A stretch of 19,000 nucleotides of DNA, taken from an uncultured Clostridia bacterium (GTDB lineage Bacteria > Bacillota_A > Clostridia > TANB77 > CAG-508). Location of the stretch: contig CALXZF010000037.1 of assembly GCA_944393165.1 (NCBI GenBank), forward strand, positions 1-19,000. Reading direction: 5' to 3'. Of this stretch, positions 6,513 to 13,601 are shown one piece after another (positions within the stretch are counted from its first letter, which is position 1; each line of letters opens with the position of its first letter). The notes below the pieces were generated by a model. That model did not search any database. It was not told the origin of the DNA and saw only the letters and a program-made list of their open reading frames with translations. The position numbers and the translations under genes were made by a program.

Positions 6513-8825
6513 ATGGAAAATTTTAATGGTTTAAGTGAAGAAGAAGTAAAACAAAGAATAGAAGAAGGAAAAGTAAATAGTTCAAATACAAATCATTTAA
6601 AGTCTAACTTTGAAATTGTACGAGATAATGTATGTACTTTATTCAACTTATTTAATTTAATTATTGCAATAGCTTTGGCAGTAGTACATGCATATACTAA
6701 TATGGTATTTATTCTAATAATAATTGTGAATGTATTAATAGGAATTATACAGGAAATTCATGGTAAAAATTTAGTAAAAAAATTATCGATTTTAACAGCA
6801 TCTAAAGCCAAAGTTATAAGAGACGGTAAAGAAAAAGAAGTCGATATTAATGAAATAGTTTTAGATGATGTTATTTTATTAGCACAAGGTGACCAAATTC
6901 CTTCTGATGCATATGTTTTAGAAGGCGAAATAGAAGTAAATGAATCTTTGCTTACTGGAGAGTCTGATACAATTTTAAAAACTAGAGATGATAAGCTACT
7001 TTCAGGAAGTTATGTGATAAGTGGAAAATGTTATGCTAAAATTGAAAAAGTAGGGGACGATAATTTTGCAAATCAAATTATCAATGCTACTAAAAAGCAT
7101 AAAAAAGTAAATTCTGAACTTTTAAATTCAATGAAGAAAGTTACTAACTTTACAAGCTTTGTAATAATACCAGTTGGTGTAATTTTATTTGTACAAGCGT
7201 ATGTATTTAGAGAAGTAACTCTTCAGCAATCTGTAATAGCAACAGCAGCTGCGCTTCTTGGAATGCTACCAAAAGGTTTTGTATTACTAACTAGTATTTC
7301 ATTAGAAGCAGGAGTAATTAAGCTTGCCAAAAAAGAGGTTTTAGTACAAGATTTATATAGTGTAGAAACTTTAGCACATGTAGATACTCTTTGTTTAGAT
7401 AAAACTGGAACAATTACAGAAGGCAAAATGAAAGTCATAGACATAGAGAAATACAATGAAAATGTTTTACCAGATAGTTTCGAAAATATAATGAACACAT
7501 ATGTAAATGAAACTGATGATAGTAATAGTACTTTTATGGCATTGAAAAATTATTTTAAAGGTGAATCAAAATTTGAAAAATTAAGTGATATATCTTTTTC
7601 GTCAGAGAGAAAATGGAGTAGTGTTACATTTAAAGATTTAGGAACAATAGTTGTTGGTGCACCTGAGAGACTTACAGTAAAAGCAGGAATAGAATTACCT
7701 AAAATTGTAATGAATGCACAAGAAGACGGAAAAAGATCATTATGTATTGGATTTACGAAAGAACCAGTTACAACAGAGGAACTTCCAAATTTAACAATAA
7801 TAGCATCTGTCATTTTGGCAGATCCACTAAGAAAAAATGCAAAGGAAATGCTTGGATATTTTAAAGATCAAGAAGTTGATATTAAAATAATTTCTGGAGA
7901 TAACCCTATTACTGTTTCAACAATAGCAAAAAGAGCAGGATTAGAAGATTATGAATCATATATTGATTTATCAACATTAAACTCAGATGCGGAAATAGTT
8001 GATATAGTTGACCAATATAGTATATTTGCAAGAGTACTACCTCATCAAAAAAGCATTATTGTAAAAGCTCTTCAAGCTAAAGGACATCAAGTTGCAATGA
8101 CAGGTGATGGTGTAAATGATGTAATAGCATTAAGAGAAGCAGATTTAAGCATTACTCTTCCAGAAGCAAATGATGCAGCAAAACAAGTATCACAAATTGT
8201 TTTATTAAATCAAGATTTTAGTGTGTTAAAAGATGTATTAATGGAAGGAAGAAGAGTAGTAAATAACTTAACAAGTGTTGCAAGAATATTCTTTATAAAA
8301 ACAATTTACTCAATTTTATTATCGCTTTTCTGCATAATAACAAATACTGCTTTCTCATTCATACCAATACAAATTACACTAATAGATTTAGTAATAGAAG
8401 CATACACATCATTCTTTATTTCGTTTGAGCCAAACAACAAGCCTGTTAGAGGTGTATTTTTACATACGGTTCTTCGAAATGCGGCACCTTTTGCTTTAGT
8501 AATAATGTTAAATATTATGTTTTTAACTTTCTTAGCACCTGTACTTAATATTGCTCAAGGTCAATTAGTAACAATTATGTATTTGTTAATAGGATTTGTA
8601 AGTATTTTAGCAGTTTTAGAAGTATGTATACCATTTAATAAATTACATGCATTCTTATTTACAACAACATTTGTAGGATTCTTTTTAGCAGTATACTTAT
8701 TTAGAAATTTATTACAGATTACAAGTATTAACATGCAAGAATTTGGAATATTTATTGTGTTTGCATTAATTAGTACAATTATTCTTACAATTAAGCAAAA
8801 GATTTATAAAAAAATGGGATATTAA
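6513..8825 (+). CDS. P-type cation-transporting ATPase, CtpE-like
   Basis: This membrane pump couples ATP hydrolysis to cation movement, cycling through a phospho-aspartate. Numbering from ATG 6513 (770 residues), the motifs are LLTGES at 146-151 (actuator domain), DKTGTIT with phosphorylated D296, and TGDGVND near 530-536. About eight to ten membrane helices are visible, two before and two after the actuator domain and the rest in the C-terminal 200 residues. The absence of a long N-terminal metal-binding domain, and the LLGMLPKGFVLLTSISL segment in helix M4, resemble the CtpE-like calcium-related group rather than copper or zinc pumps. In M4 a lysine-phenylalanine pair (PKGF) replaces the common PEGL, so ion specificity is uncertain. 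The AAAAAGGA site fits ATG 6513 (9-base spacing) better than ATG 6504, which directly touches it. It is expressed alone from its own promoter. Confidence 0.92.
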   Translation: MENFNGLSEEEVKQRIEEGKVNSSNTNHLKSNFEIVRDNVCTLFNLFNLIIAIALAVVHAYTNMVFILIIIVNVLIGIIQEIHGKNLVKKLSILTASKAKVIRDGKEKEVDINEIVLDDVILLAQGDQIPSDAYVLEGEIEVNESLLTGESDTILKTRDDKLLSGSYVISGKCYAKIEKVGDDNFANQIINATKKHKKVNSELLNSMKKVTNFTSFVIIPVGVILFVQAYVFREVTLQQSVIATAAALLGMLPKGFVLLTSISLEAGVIKLAKKEVLVQDLYSVETLAHVDTLCLDKTGTITEGKMKVIDIEKYNENVLPDSFENIMNTYVNETDDSNSTFMALKNYFKGESKFEKLSDISFSSERKWSSVTFKDLGTIVVGAPERLTVKAGIELPKIVMNAQEDGKRSLCIGFTKEPVTTEELPNLTIIASVILADPLRKNAKEMLGYFKDQEVDIKIISGDNPITVSTIAKRAGLEDYESYIDLSTLNSDAEIVDIVDQYSIFARVLPHQKSIIVKALQAKGHQVAMTGDGVNDVIALREADLSITLPEANDAAKQVSQIVLLNQDFSVLKDVLMEGRRVVNNLTSVARIFFIKTIYSILLSLFCIITNTAFSFIPIQITLIDLVIEAYTSFFISFEPNNKPVRGVFLHTVLRNAAPFALVIMLNIMFLTFLAPVLNIAQGQLVTIMYLLIGFVSILAVLEVCIPFNKLHAFLFTTTFVGFFLAVYLFRNLLQITSINMQEFGIFIVFALISTIILTIKQKIYKKMGY

Positions 8826-8834
8826 AACTTTATG

Positions 8835-8880
8835 AAAATTACTAGATAGTGTTTTTGAATAAACATTATCTAGTAATTTT
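8835..8880. terminator. Bidirectional terminator between convergent genes
   Basis: A perfect 14-bp stem starting AAAATTACTAGATA (8835-8848) pairs with 8867-8880 and continues inward with a G-U and five more pairs (TGTTT/AAACA), leaving a six-base loop. It ends the ATPase gene on the plus strand. On the minus strand the stop codon and last residues of the pseudouridine synthase lie inside the stem. Confidence 0.8.
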
Positions 8881-9747
8881 CATGTCATAGGGAAGAGGAA
8901 CAGTGTATGATACACTTTTTTGAATTAGCGGATGAACAAAACTCGTTTTATATGAATGGAGAGCTTGTCTATTTATTAGTTTGGATTCATGACCATATAA
9001 TGTATCTCCAAGTATTGGGTGACCAATATAACTCATATGTACTCGTATTTGATGAGTTCTGCCGGTTTTTAAAATGCATTTAACAATCGAGTAATTATTT
9101 TGCTCATTATATTTTAAAACCTCATACTCTGTTATAGCAACATCTCCTGATTCATTTACACATCTTTCTATAATACTATCTTGTTTTCTCGCAATTGGTG
9201 CATTTATTGTTCCTTTAAGATTTTCAAATTTACCTTCACAAATAGCAATGTATTCTTTGTAAAAAATATTTGCTTTCATCTGTTTTACTAAACATTCTTG
9301 AATATATTCATTTTTTGCAAATATTACTAAGCCTGATGTGTTTTTATCTAATCTATTTACTGGTCGTATTTTCTTTTTTAAATTAATGGAATCAAAATAA
9401 TATTTAACGCCATTAGATAAGCTATCTGTGAAATGGTCCATAGAAGGATGAATAGGGAGTCCAGCAGGTTTATTAATAATCAAGTATGCGTCATCTTCAT
9501 AGATTATATTTAATTTCATATCGACTGGAATAATATTAGAATTATCTTCTTCAAAATCAATTACTGCTTCAATAATATCATTATGCTGAATTTGTGAATT
9601 AACATTTGCAGTATTTCCATTTAGAAATATTTTATTATTCTTTTTTAATTTAAGAAGTAATCTGTCTGAAATATTAAAATGTACTTTTAACAATTCTTTG
9701 ATATTAAAAAAATTATCATTTTCCTTTATTTGATAAATTAGTTTCAT
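8866..9747 (-). CDS. RluA-family 23S rRNA/tRNA pseudouridine synthase
   Basis: Enzymes of this family isomerise uridines to pseudouridine in rRNA or tRNA. The 293-residue protein has an N-terminal S4-like RNA-binding region (about 15-60: FNISDRLLLKLKKNNKIFLNG), then the catalytic domain with PVNRLDKNTSGLVIFAK (catalytic D134) and the family's second signature, LKTGRTHQIRVHMSYIGHPILGD. The target uridine (RluD-like or otherwise) cannot be told from sequence. An open frame extends upstream to 9855, but it translates through a tRNA gene. ATG 9747 with GAGGA six bases before it is the real start, only 15 bases from the encoded CCA end of tRNA-Leu. The two are probably made as one transcript and separated by tRNA 3' processing. 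The final codons and stop are part of a terminator stem. Confidence 0.92.
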   Translation of the reverse strand: MKLIYQIKENDNFFNIKELLKVHFNISDRLLLKLKKNNKIFLNGNTANVNSQIQHNDIIEAVIDFEEDNSNIIPVDMKLNIIYEDDAYLIINKPAGLPIHPSMDHFTDSLSNGVKYYFDSINLKKKIRPVNRLDKNTSGLVIFAKNEYIQECLVKQMKANIFYKEYIAICEGKFENLKGTINAPIARKQDSIIERCVNESGDVAITEYEVLKYNEQNNYSIVKCILKTGRTHQIRVHMSYIGHPILGDTLYGHESKLINRQALHSYKTSFVHPLIQKSVSYTVPLPYDMKITR

Positions 9748-9762
9748 CTTTAATCCTCGTTT

Positions 9763-9848
9763 TGGTGCGAGTAATGGGACTTGAACCCATACGCTTTTAA
9801 AGCACATGCCCCTCAAACATGCCTGTCTGCCAGTTCCAGCATACTCGC
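9763..9848 (-). tRNA. tRNA-Leu (anticodon GAG), CCA encoded
   Basis: On the minus strand the acceptor GCGAGTA pairs with TACTCGC, followed by discriminator A and encoded CCA. The anticodon stem CATGT/GCATG holds loop TTGAGGG, giving anticodon GAG (leucine CUC/CUU). A long variable arm (GCTT..AAGC) is typical of a class II tRNA, and the T arm ATGGG-TTCAAGT-CCCAT is intact. It is followed closely by the pseudouridine synthase gene. Confidence 0.95.
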
Positions 9849-9862
9849 ATAACATAGATTAT

Positions 9863-9891
9863 ATTATACACTATTACTAAATAAAAATCTA
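9863..9891 (-). promoter_or_regulatory. Promoter of tRNA-Leu and the pseudouridine synthase
   Basis: Read on the minus strand, perfect TATAAT (9863-9868) follows a weak -35, TAGATT (9886-9891), at 17 bases. Transcription would start about eight bases before the tRNA's 5' end. Confidence 0.6.
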
Positions 9892-9960
9892 GTATATTTT
9901 TAAGGTTATTTTAAGGAATGATAAATATAATCCTAAAAAAATATGAGAGGTATACAAAAA

Positions 9961-10044
9961 ATGGAACTTAAATCAAATGAAAGCGAGTATTTGGCAGATT
10001 TTATAGAGAAGATAAAGCACGAAGTAGAGAAACTGGTCATATAA
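9961..10044 (+). CDS. Possible 27-residue charged peptide
   Basis: A short frame starts at ATG 9961 after GAGAGG (9945-9950, ten bases away) and ends with TAA at 10042-10044. It predicts MELKSNESEYLADFIEKIKH followed by EVEKLVI, an acidic-basic peptide compatible with one amphipathic helix. It sits 17 bases before the CwlJ-like gene in the same direction and could be translated with it. I know no homolog. Similar short frames arise by chance in AT-rich DNA, so only the ribosome site and helix-like composition support it. Confidence 0.3.
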   Translation: MELKSNESEYLADFIEKIKHEVEKLVI

Positions 10045-10061
10045 TGTGTTGAGGTGTTTTT

Positions 10062-10511
10062 ATGGCATATTCAGATAGAGAATTAATAGCTAGACTAATT
10101 CAATGCGAGGCTCGGACGGAGAGGGCGACAACCGGCATGAGGGCAGTTGCCAGTGTAATCATGAATAGAGTTAATGTGCCTGTTGGAGAGTATTCAAAAG
10201 TCTCTCAAGGTGGAAGTATTAGAAATATTGTATACCAACCGGGGCAATTTGATTGTGTAAGAGAAACTTTAGGTGGTAGTTACAATCCACAAAACATATA
10301 TAATATGACTCCAACAGATGTGCACTATAGTATAGCAGATTGGGCTATTGCAGGAAACAGATTAAATGAAATAGGGGAGTGCTTGTGGTATTTAAATCCG
10401 TTTAGACCAACTTGTGGAAGTACATTTCCTTCAAACGGCTCTGGTACATTGCACACAAGACTTGGAGAGCATTGCTTTTACAGACCTACTAGTATTTACC
10501 AAGATACTTAA
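10062..10511 (+). CDS. CwlJ-like spore cortex hydrolase (SleB/Hydrolase_2 family)
   Basis: The protein has 149 residues, close to Bacillus CwlJ (about 142), and no signal peptide or peptidoglycan-binding domain, unlike SleB. The Hydrolase_2 fold motifs are visible: LIARLIQCEAR (catalytic-type E16), GMRAVASVIMNRV, NIVYQPGQFDCV, a helix around HYSIADWAIAGN, and WYLNPF. By family knowledge the enzyme cleaves cortex peptidoglycan during germination and is deposited in the spore coat by the mother cell. GAGGTG precedes ATG 10062 by six bases. The GerQ-like gene 94 bases downstream matches the known CwlJ-GerQ partnership, which strengthens the CwlJ rather than SleB reading. A short patch near 10108-10150 (around CEARTERATTGMR) is clearly richer in GC than its surroundings and uses CGG. 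Confidence 0.8.
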   Translation: MAYSDRELIARLIQCEARTERATTGMRAVASVIMNRVNVPVGEYSKVSQGGSIRNIVYQPGQFDCVRETLGGSYNPQNIYNMTPTDVHYSIADWAIAGNRLNEIGECLWYLNPFRPTCGSTFPSNGSGTLHTRLGEHCFYRPTSIYQDT

Positions 10512-10533
10512 AATTATATATTTATTAATAATA

Positions 10534-10561
10534 ACAAAGACAAGTGCTCTTTCATATAATT
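10534..10561 (+). promoter_or_regulatory. Possible mother-cell (sigma-K-like) promoter of the GerQ-like gene
   Basis: AC (10534-10535), 17 bases, then CATATAATT (10553-10561) differs from the sigma-K pattern AC-N16/17-CATAnnnTA only in the last base. This is a weak statistical signal in AT-rich DNA, made plausible by the spore-coat gene behind it. Confidence 0.35.
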
Positions 10562-10605
10562 TAAAAGATGATATTTTCTATTAATTTTATGTGGAGGAAT
10601 GTGTT

Positions 10606-10983
10606 ATGGATAATGAGAAAGAACTTGAGTCAACAGAAGAAAGAACTAATAGGAATGTGAATATCAATCAAAACTCTCCAGAAATACTTACAAACAATAT
10701 TTATACTCCTGCATTTTTAAGAGAAAACATAGGAAAGCTAATGAGAGTAGAATTTTTAATTGGTACAAATAATTTAGTAGATAGAACAGGTATATTAGTA
10801 GATGTTGGTGCAAGTTATATTTTGCTTAGAGCATTAGAAAGCGATGTTATAACATATGCCGATATATATTCAATTAAATTTATAACTATTTCTAATTTGC
10901 CATACAATATGTTGTTTGATTTTAATAATAATGCTAATACTGGTAATTATATGATGAATAATTATAATCAACGACTATTTTAA
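10606..10983 (+). CDS. GerQ-like spore coat protein
   Basis: The protein has 125 residues. ATG 10606 is chosen because GTGGAGG ends nine bases upstream; a GTG at 10591 lies within that ribosome site. Residues about 33-96 (YTPAFLRENIGKLMRVEFLI and onward to ITYADIYSIKFITI) match the layout of the GerQ core: a helix with L-R-x-N-x-G-K, then several beta strands with an A-S-Y-I-L-L segment and a closing D-I-Y-x-I-x-F strand. Both ends are low-complexity, rich in Asn, Glu and Tyr. GerQ is a coat protein that is cross-linked in Bacillus and needed for CwlJ localisation and DPA-triggered germination. The CwlJ-like gene next door supports the call. Without an alignment the family assignment is likely but not certain. 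Confidence 0.62.
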   Translation: MDNEKELESTEERTNRNVNINQNSPEILTNNIYTPAFLRENIGKLMRVEFLIGTNNLVDRTGILVDVGASYILLRALESDVITYADIYSIKFITISNLPYNMLFDFNNNANTGNYMMNNYNQRLF

Positions 10984-11011
10984 AATAGAATCCTAATTCT
11001 TTAGAAAAAGC

Positions 11012-11040
11012 TTGTACTTTTCTTAAATAACATATATAAT
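11012..11040 (+). promoter_or_regulatory. Promoter of pta-ackA
   Basis: TTGTAC (11012-11017) and perfect TATAAT (11035-11040) are 17 bases apart. A perfect 10-bp inverted repeat, CTTAAATAAC (11022-11031) with GTTATTTAAG (11055-11064), flanks the -10 box and reaches the Shine-Dalgarno sequence. Confidence 0.7.
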
Positions 11041-11078
11041 ATAGTTGTTATTTTGTTATTTAAGGGAGGTACTTTTTA

Positions 11079-12080
11079 ATGTCATTTATTGAAGATTTAA
11101 AAAATAAAGCAAAACAAAATATTAAAACAATTATTTTAACAGAAAGTGAGGATAAAAGAGTATTACAAGCAGCTCAAAAGGTTAAAGAAGAAGGATTTGC
11201 TAAGATAATACTTATTGGTAATAAAGAAGATGCAAATAAACTTGCAGAAGAAAACAATATAGATATATCAGGAATTGAAATTATAAATCCTGAGACATCA
11301 CCAAAATTTGAAGAATATGTTAATGCATTTTATGAGCTTAGAAAAGCTAAGGGTATGACTCTTGAAAAAGCTAAAGAAATGCTTAAAGACAATATGTATT
11401 TTGGTACAATGATGATAAAAGAAGGAGATGCAGACGGATTAGTGTCTGGAGCTTGTCATTCTACAGCTAATACTTTAAGACCAGCACTTCAAATTTTAAA
11501 AACTGCACCTGGAACTAAATTAGTATCAGCATTTTTCTTAATGGTTGTTCCTAATTGTACATATGGAGAAAATGGAATCTTTGTATTTGGAGACAGTGGT
11601 TTAGTAGAAAATCCAAATCCAGAAGAATTAGCAGAAATCGCAATATCTTCAAGTAAAAGTTTTAAGCAATTAACAGGAAAAGAGCCAAAAGTTGCAATGC
11701 TTTCATATTCAACTCATGGAAGTGCTCATTCAAAATTAACTGAGAAAGTAATAGAAGGAACAAAATTGCTAAAAGAAAAAATGCCAGATTTAATTTGTGA
11801 CGGAGAACTTCAATTAGATGCTGCCATAATACCAGAAATATCTGCTAGCAAAGCACCTGGAAGCCCAGTAAAAGGTGAAGCTAATACATTAATTTTCCCT
11901 AACTTGGATGCAGGAAATATTGGATATAAATTGGTACAAAGATTAGCTAAGGCAGAAGCTTATGGACCACTATGCCAAGGAATTGCAAAACCTGTAAATG
12001 ATTTATCTAGAGGTTGCAATAGTGATGATATTGTTGGTGTTGTAGCAATTACTGCTGTACAAGCTAACGATATGAAATAG
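11079..12080 (+). CDS. pta: Phosphate acetyltransferase
   Basis: Pta converts acetyl-CoA and phosphate to acetyl phosphate and CoA in the cytoplasm, the first step of ATP-yielding acetate formation. The 333-residue length is that of the short, single-domain bacterial enzyme. Family blocks are visible: LTESEDKRVLQAAQKVKEEG, MYFGTMMIKEGDADGLVSG, HSTANTLRPALQI, VFGDSGLVENPNPEELAEIA, MLSYSTHGSA, DGELQLDAAIIPE, PGSPVKGEANTLIFPNLDAG, and GPLCQGIAKPVNDLSRG near the end. AAGGGAGG lies 9 bases before ATG 11079. Acetate kinase follows after 58 bases with no terminator in between, so the two form the usual operon. Arginine codons are almost exclusively AGA, consistent with high expression. Confidence 0.97.
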   Translation: MSFIEDLKNKAKQNIKTIILTESEDKRVLQAAQKVKEEGFAKIILIGNKEDANKLAEENNIDISGIEIINPETSPKFEEYVNAFYELRKAKGMTLEKAKEMLKDNMYFGTMMIKEGDADGLVSGACHSTANTLRPALQILKTAPGTKLVSAFFLMVVPNCTYGENGIFVFGDSGLVENPNPEELAEIAISSSKSFKQLTGKEPKVAMLSYSTHGSAHSKLTEKVIEGTKLLKEKMPDLICDGELQLDAAIIPEISASKAPGSPVKGEANTLIFPNLDAGNIGYKLVQRLAKAEAYGPLCQGIAKPVNDLSRGCNSDDIVGVVAITAVQANDMK

Positions 12081-12091
12081 TTTTGTTTATA

Positions 12092-12113
12092 TTTAACATA
12101 TTAATATGTTAAA
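12092..12113. repeat. 22-bp perfect palindrome between pta and ackA
   Basis: The 22 bases from 12092 to 12113 (left half TTTAACATATT) equal their own reverse complement. No T-run follows, so it is not a classic terminator. It could be an mRNA hairpin that sets relative pta/ackA levels, or a protein-binding site. Confidence 0.6.
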
Positions 12114-12138
12114 GTTATATTAATTTTAGGAGGTAAAT

Positions 12139-13335
12139 ATGAAAGTTTTAGTTGTAAACTGCGGAAGTTCATCATTGAAATATCAATTGATTAACATGGA
12201 AACAGAAGAGGTAATGGCAAAAGGATATCTTGAAAGAATTGGAATTGACGGTTCTTTCTTGACTCATACAGTTGGAAAAGAAAAACATAAAATAGAAAAA
12301 GAAATTAAAAATCATGCCGAAGGAATGGAACTTGTTGTTGAACAATTGTTACATAAAGATTATGGTGTTATCTCAAGTTTAGACGAAATAGATGCAATTG
12401 GACATAGAATTGTTCATGGAGGAGAGAAATTCACACAATCTGTTTTAATTGATGACGAAGTAGTTCGTGGAATAGAAGATGCGATTCAATTTGCACCATT
12501 ACATAATCCAGCACATTTACAAGGAATAAAAGCATGTAAGGAAAAATTACCAGGAAAACCAAATGTTGCTGTATTTGATACTGCATTTCATCAAACAATG
12601 CCAGAAAAAGCATACATGTATGCAATACCTTATGAATATTATGAGAAATATAAGATTCGTAAATATGGTGCACATGGAACTTCTCACAAATTTGTTGCTC
12701 AAAGAGTAGCAGAGATTATGAACAAACCACTTGAGGATTTAAAAATTATTTCATGCCACTTAGGCCAAGGAGCAAGCTTATGTGCAATCAAAGACGGAAA
12801 ATCAATTGATACATCAATGGGATTAACTCCACTTGCTGGAGTCCCTATGGGCTCTAGGTCAGGAGATGTTGATCCTTCAGTATTAACATTTTTAATGGAA
12901 AAAGAGAATATTCCACCTCAAGAAATGAATACAATACTTAATAAAAAATCTGGTAAATTAGGTTTATCTGGTGTAAGTATTGATGATAGAGATATACAAG
13001 CAGCTGCAGCACAAGGAAATAAGAGAGCACAACTTGCAATAGATAATTTTGAATACCAAGTAGCTGGATATATAGGAAGATATGTTGCTCAAATGAACGG
13101 AGTAGATGTAATCACATTTGAAGCTGGAATTGGAGAAAATTCAATAGCAATTAGAAGAGGAATTTGTGATTATTTAGGATATTTAGGAGTAACAATAGAT
13201 GAAGAAAAGAACAAAATTGCTGGGGAAGAGGTAGAGCTTACAACACCAGATTCTAAAGTAAAAGTTTATGTTGTTCCAACTAACGAAGAATTGATGATTG
13301 CAAGAGAAACAAGAGATTTAGTAAGTGAGTTATAA
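12139..13335 (+). CDS. ackA: Acetate kinase
   Basis: AckA transfers the phosphate of acetyl phosphate to ADP, giving acetate and ATP, and completes the pathway begun by the upstream Pta. The 398-residue length is standard. ASKHA-fold motifs are all present: VLVVNCGSSSLKYQL at the N-terminus, AIGHRIVHGGEKF, VFDTAFHQTMP, KYGAHGTSHKFVA, ISCHLGQGASLCAIKDGKS, DTSMGLTPLAGVPMGSRSGD, ITFEAGIGENS and the C-terminal VVPTNEELMIARET. AGGAGG sits six bases before ATG 12139. No terminator was found before the large folded element downstream, so transcription may continue into it. Confidence 0.98.
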   Translation: MKVLVVNCGSSSLKYQLINMETEEVMAKGYLERIGIDGSFLTHTVGKEKHKIEKEIKNHAEGMELVVEQLLHKDYGVISSLDEIDAIGHRIVHGGEKFTQSVLIDDEVVRGIEDAIQFAPLHNPAHLQGIKACKEKLPGKPNVAVFDTAFHQTMPEKAYMYAIPYEYYEKYKIRKYGAHGTSHKFVAQRVAEIMNKPLEDLKIISCHLGQGASLCAIKDGKSIDTSMGLTPLAGVPMGSRSGDVDPSVLTFLMEKENIPPQEMNTILNKKSGKLGLSGVSIDDRDIQAAAAQGNKRAQLAIDNFEYQVAGYIGRYVAQMNGVDVITFEAGIGENSIAIRRGICDYLGYLGVTIDEEKNKIAGEEVELTTPDSKVKVYVVPTNEELMIARETRDLVSEL

Positions 13336-13345
13336 AATTTATAAT

Positions 13346-13547
13346 ATGTTACTGTTTACTATTTTTATGAAAGTAAACTATGTATTTTTCAATTTATGGT
13401 TTGAAGTGCTTAAGGTGGGGACCGACAAGTTTACAAACTGTTAACGACACTTTTGTGGAGTTTATACAGTTTGTACGATGTTGGGGGCCGAAAACCATAA
13501 ATTGAAAAATACATGTTTACAAAAGATAGAATAGTAAACAGTAACAT
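13346..13547 (+). ncRNA. Candidate structured RNA (long hairpin with GC-rich core; possibly raiA-type)
   Basis: The gap between ackA and the penicillin-binding protein gene folds into one long hairpin. Outer stem: 13346-13363 with 13530-13547, 18 perfect pairs. After a 9-by-9 internal loop, GTAAAC (13373-13378) pairs with GTTTAC (13515-13520); past a one-base bulge, 13380-13402 pairs with 13492-13514, 23 perfect pairs. The core (13403-13491) contains CCGACA (13422-13427) pairing with TGTTGG (13479-13484), TACAAACTG (13432-13440) pairing with CAGTTTGTA (13467-13475), and G-rich blocks GGTGGGGACC and GGGGGCC in otherwise AT-rich DNA. A G-U pair in the CCGACA helix favours the plus strand. TATAAT at 13340-13345 could be a -10 box. 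Length, long stem and Clostridia host recall the raiA RNA class; I cannot confirm that by eye. No T-run follows, so it may also be a leader of the downstream gene (54 bases away). Confidence 0.7.
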
Positions 13548-13601
13548 CTAAAGTTGTAATAGAAGTACAAATGATAGGAAATAAAAGGAGGTGCAAGTTC
13601 T

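Noticed and set aside
9748..9855. N-terminal extension of the pseudouridine synthase reading frame to 9855
   Set aside because: The added residues are a translation of the tRNA-Leu gene; a good ribosome site supports the ATG at 9747.
6384..9905. Shared TCTAGTATATTT motif near 6388 and 9887
   Set aside because: Only two copies of an AT-rich 12-mer with different contexts; chance is a sufficient explanation.
10020..10047. AC-N17-CATATAATG as a sigma-K promoter of the CwlJ-like gene
   Set aside because: The predicted start of transcription would fall within the ribosome site, leaving it untranscribed; it is probably a chance match.
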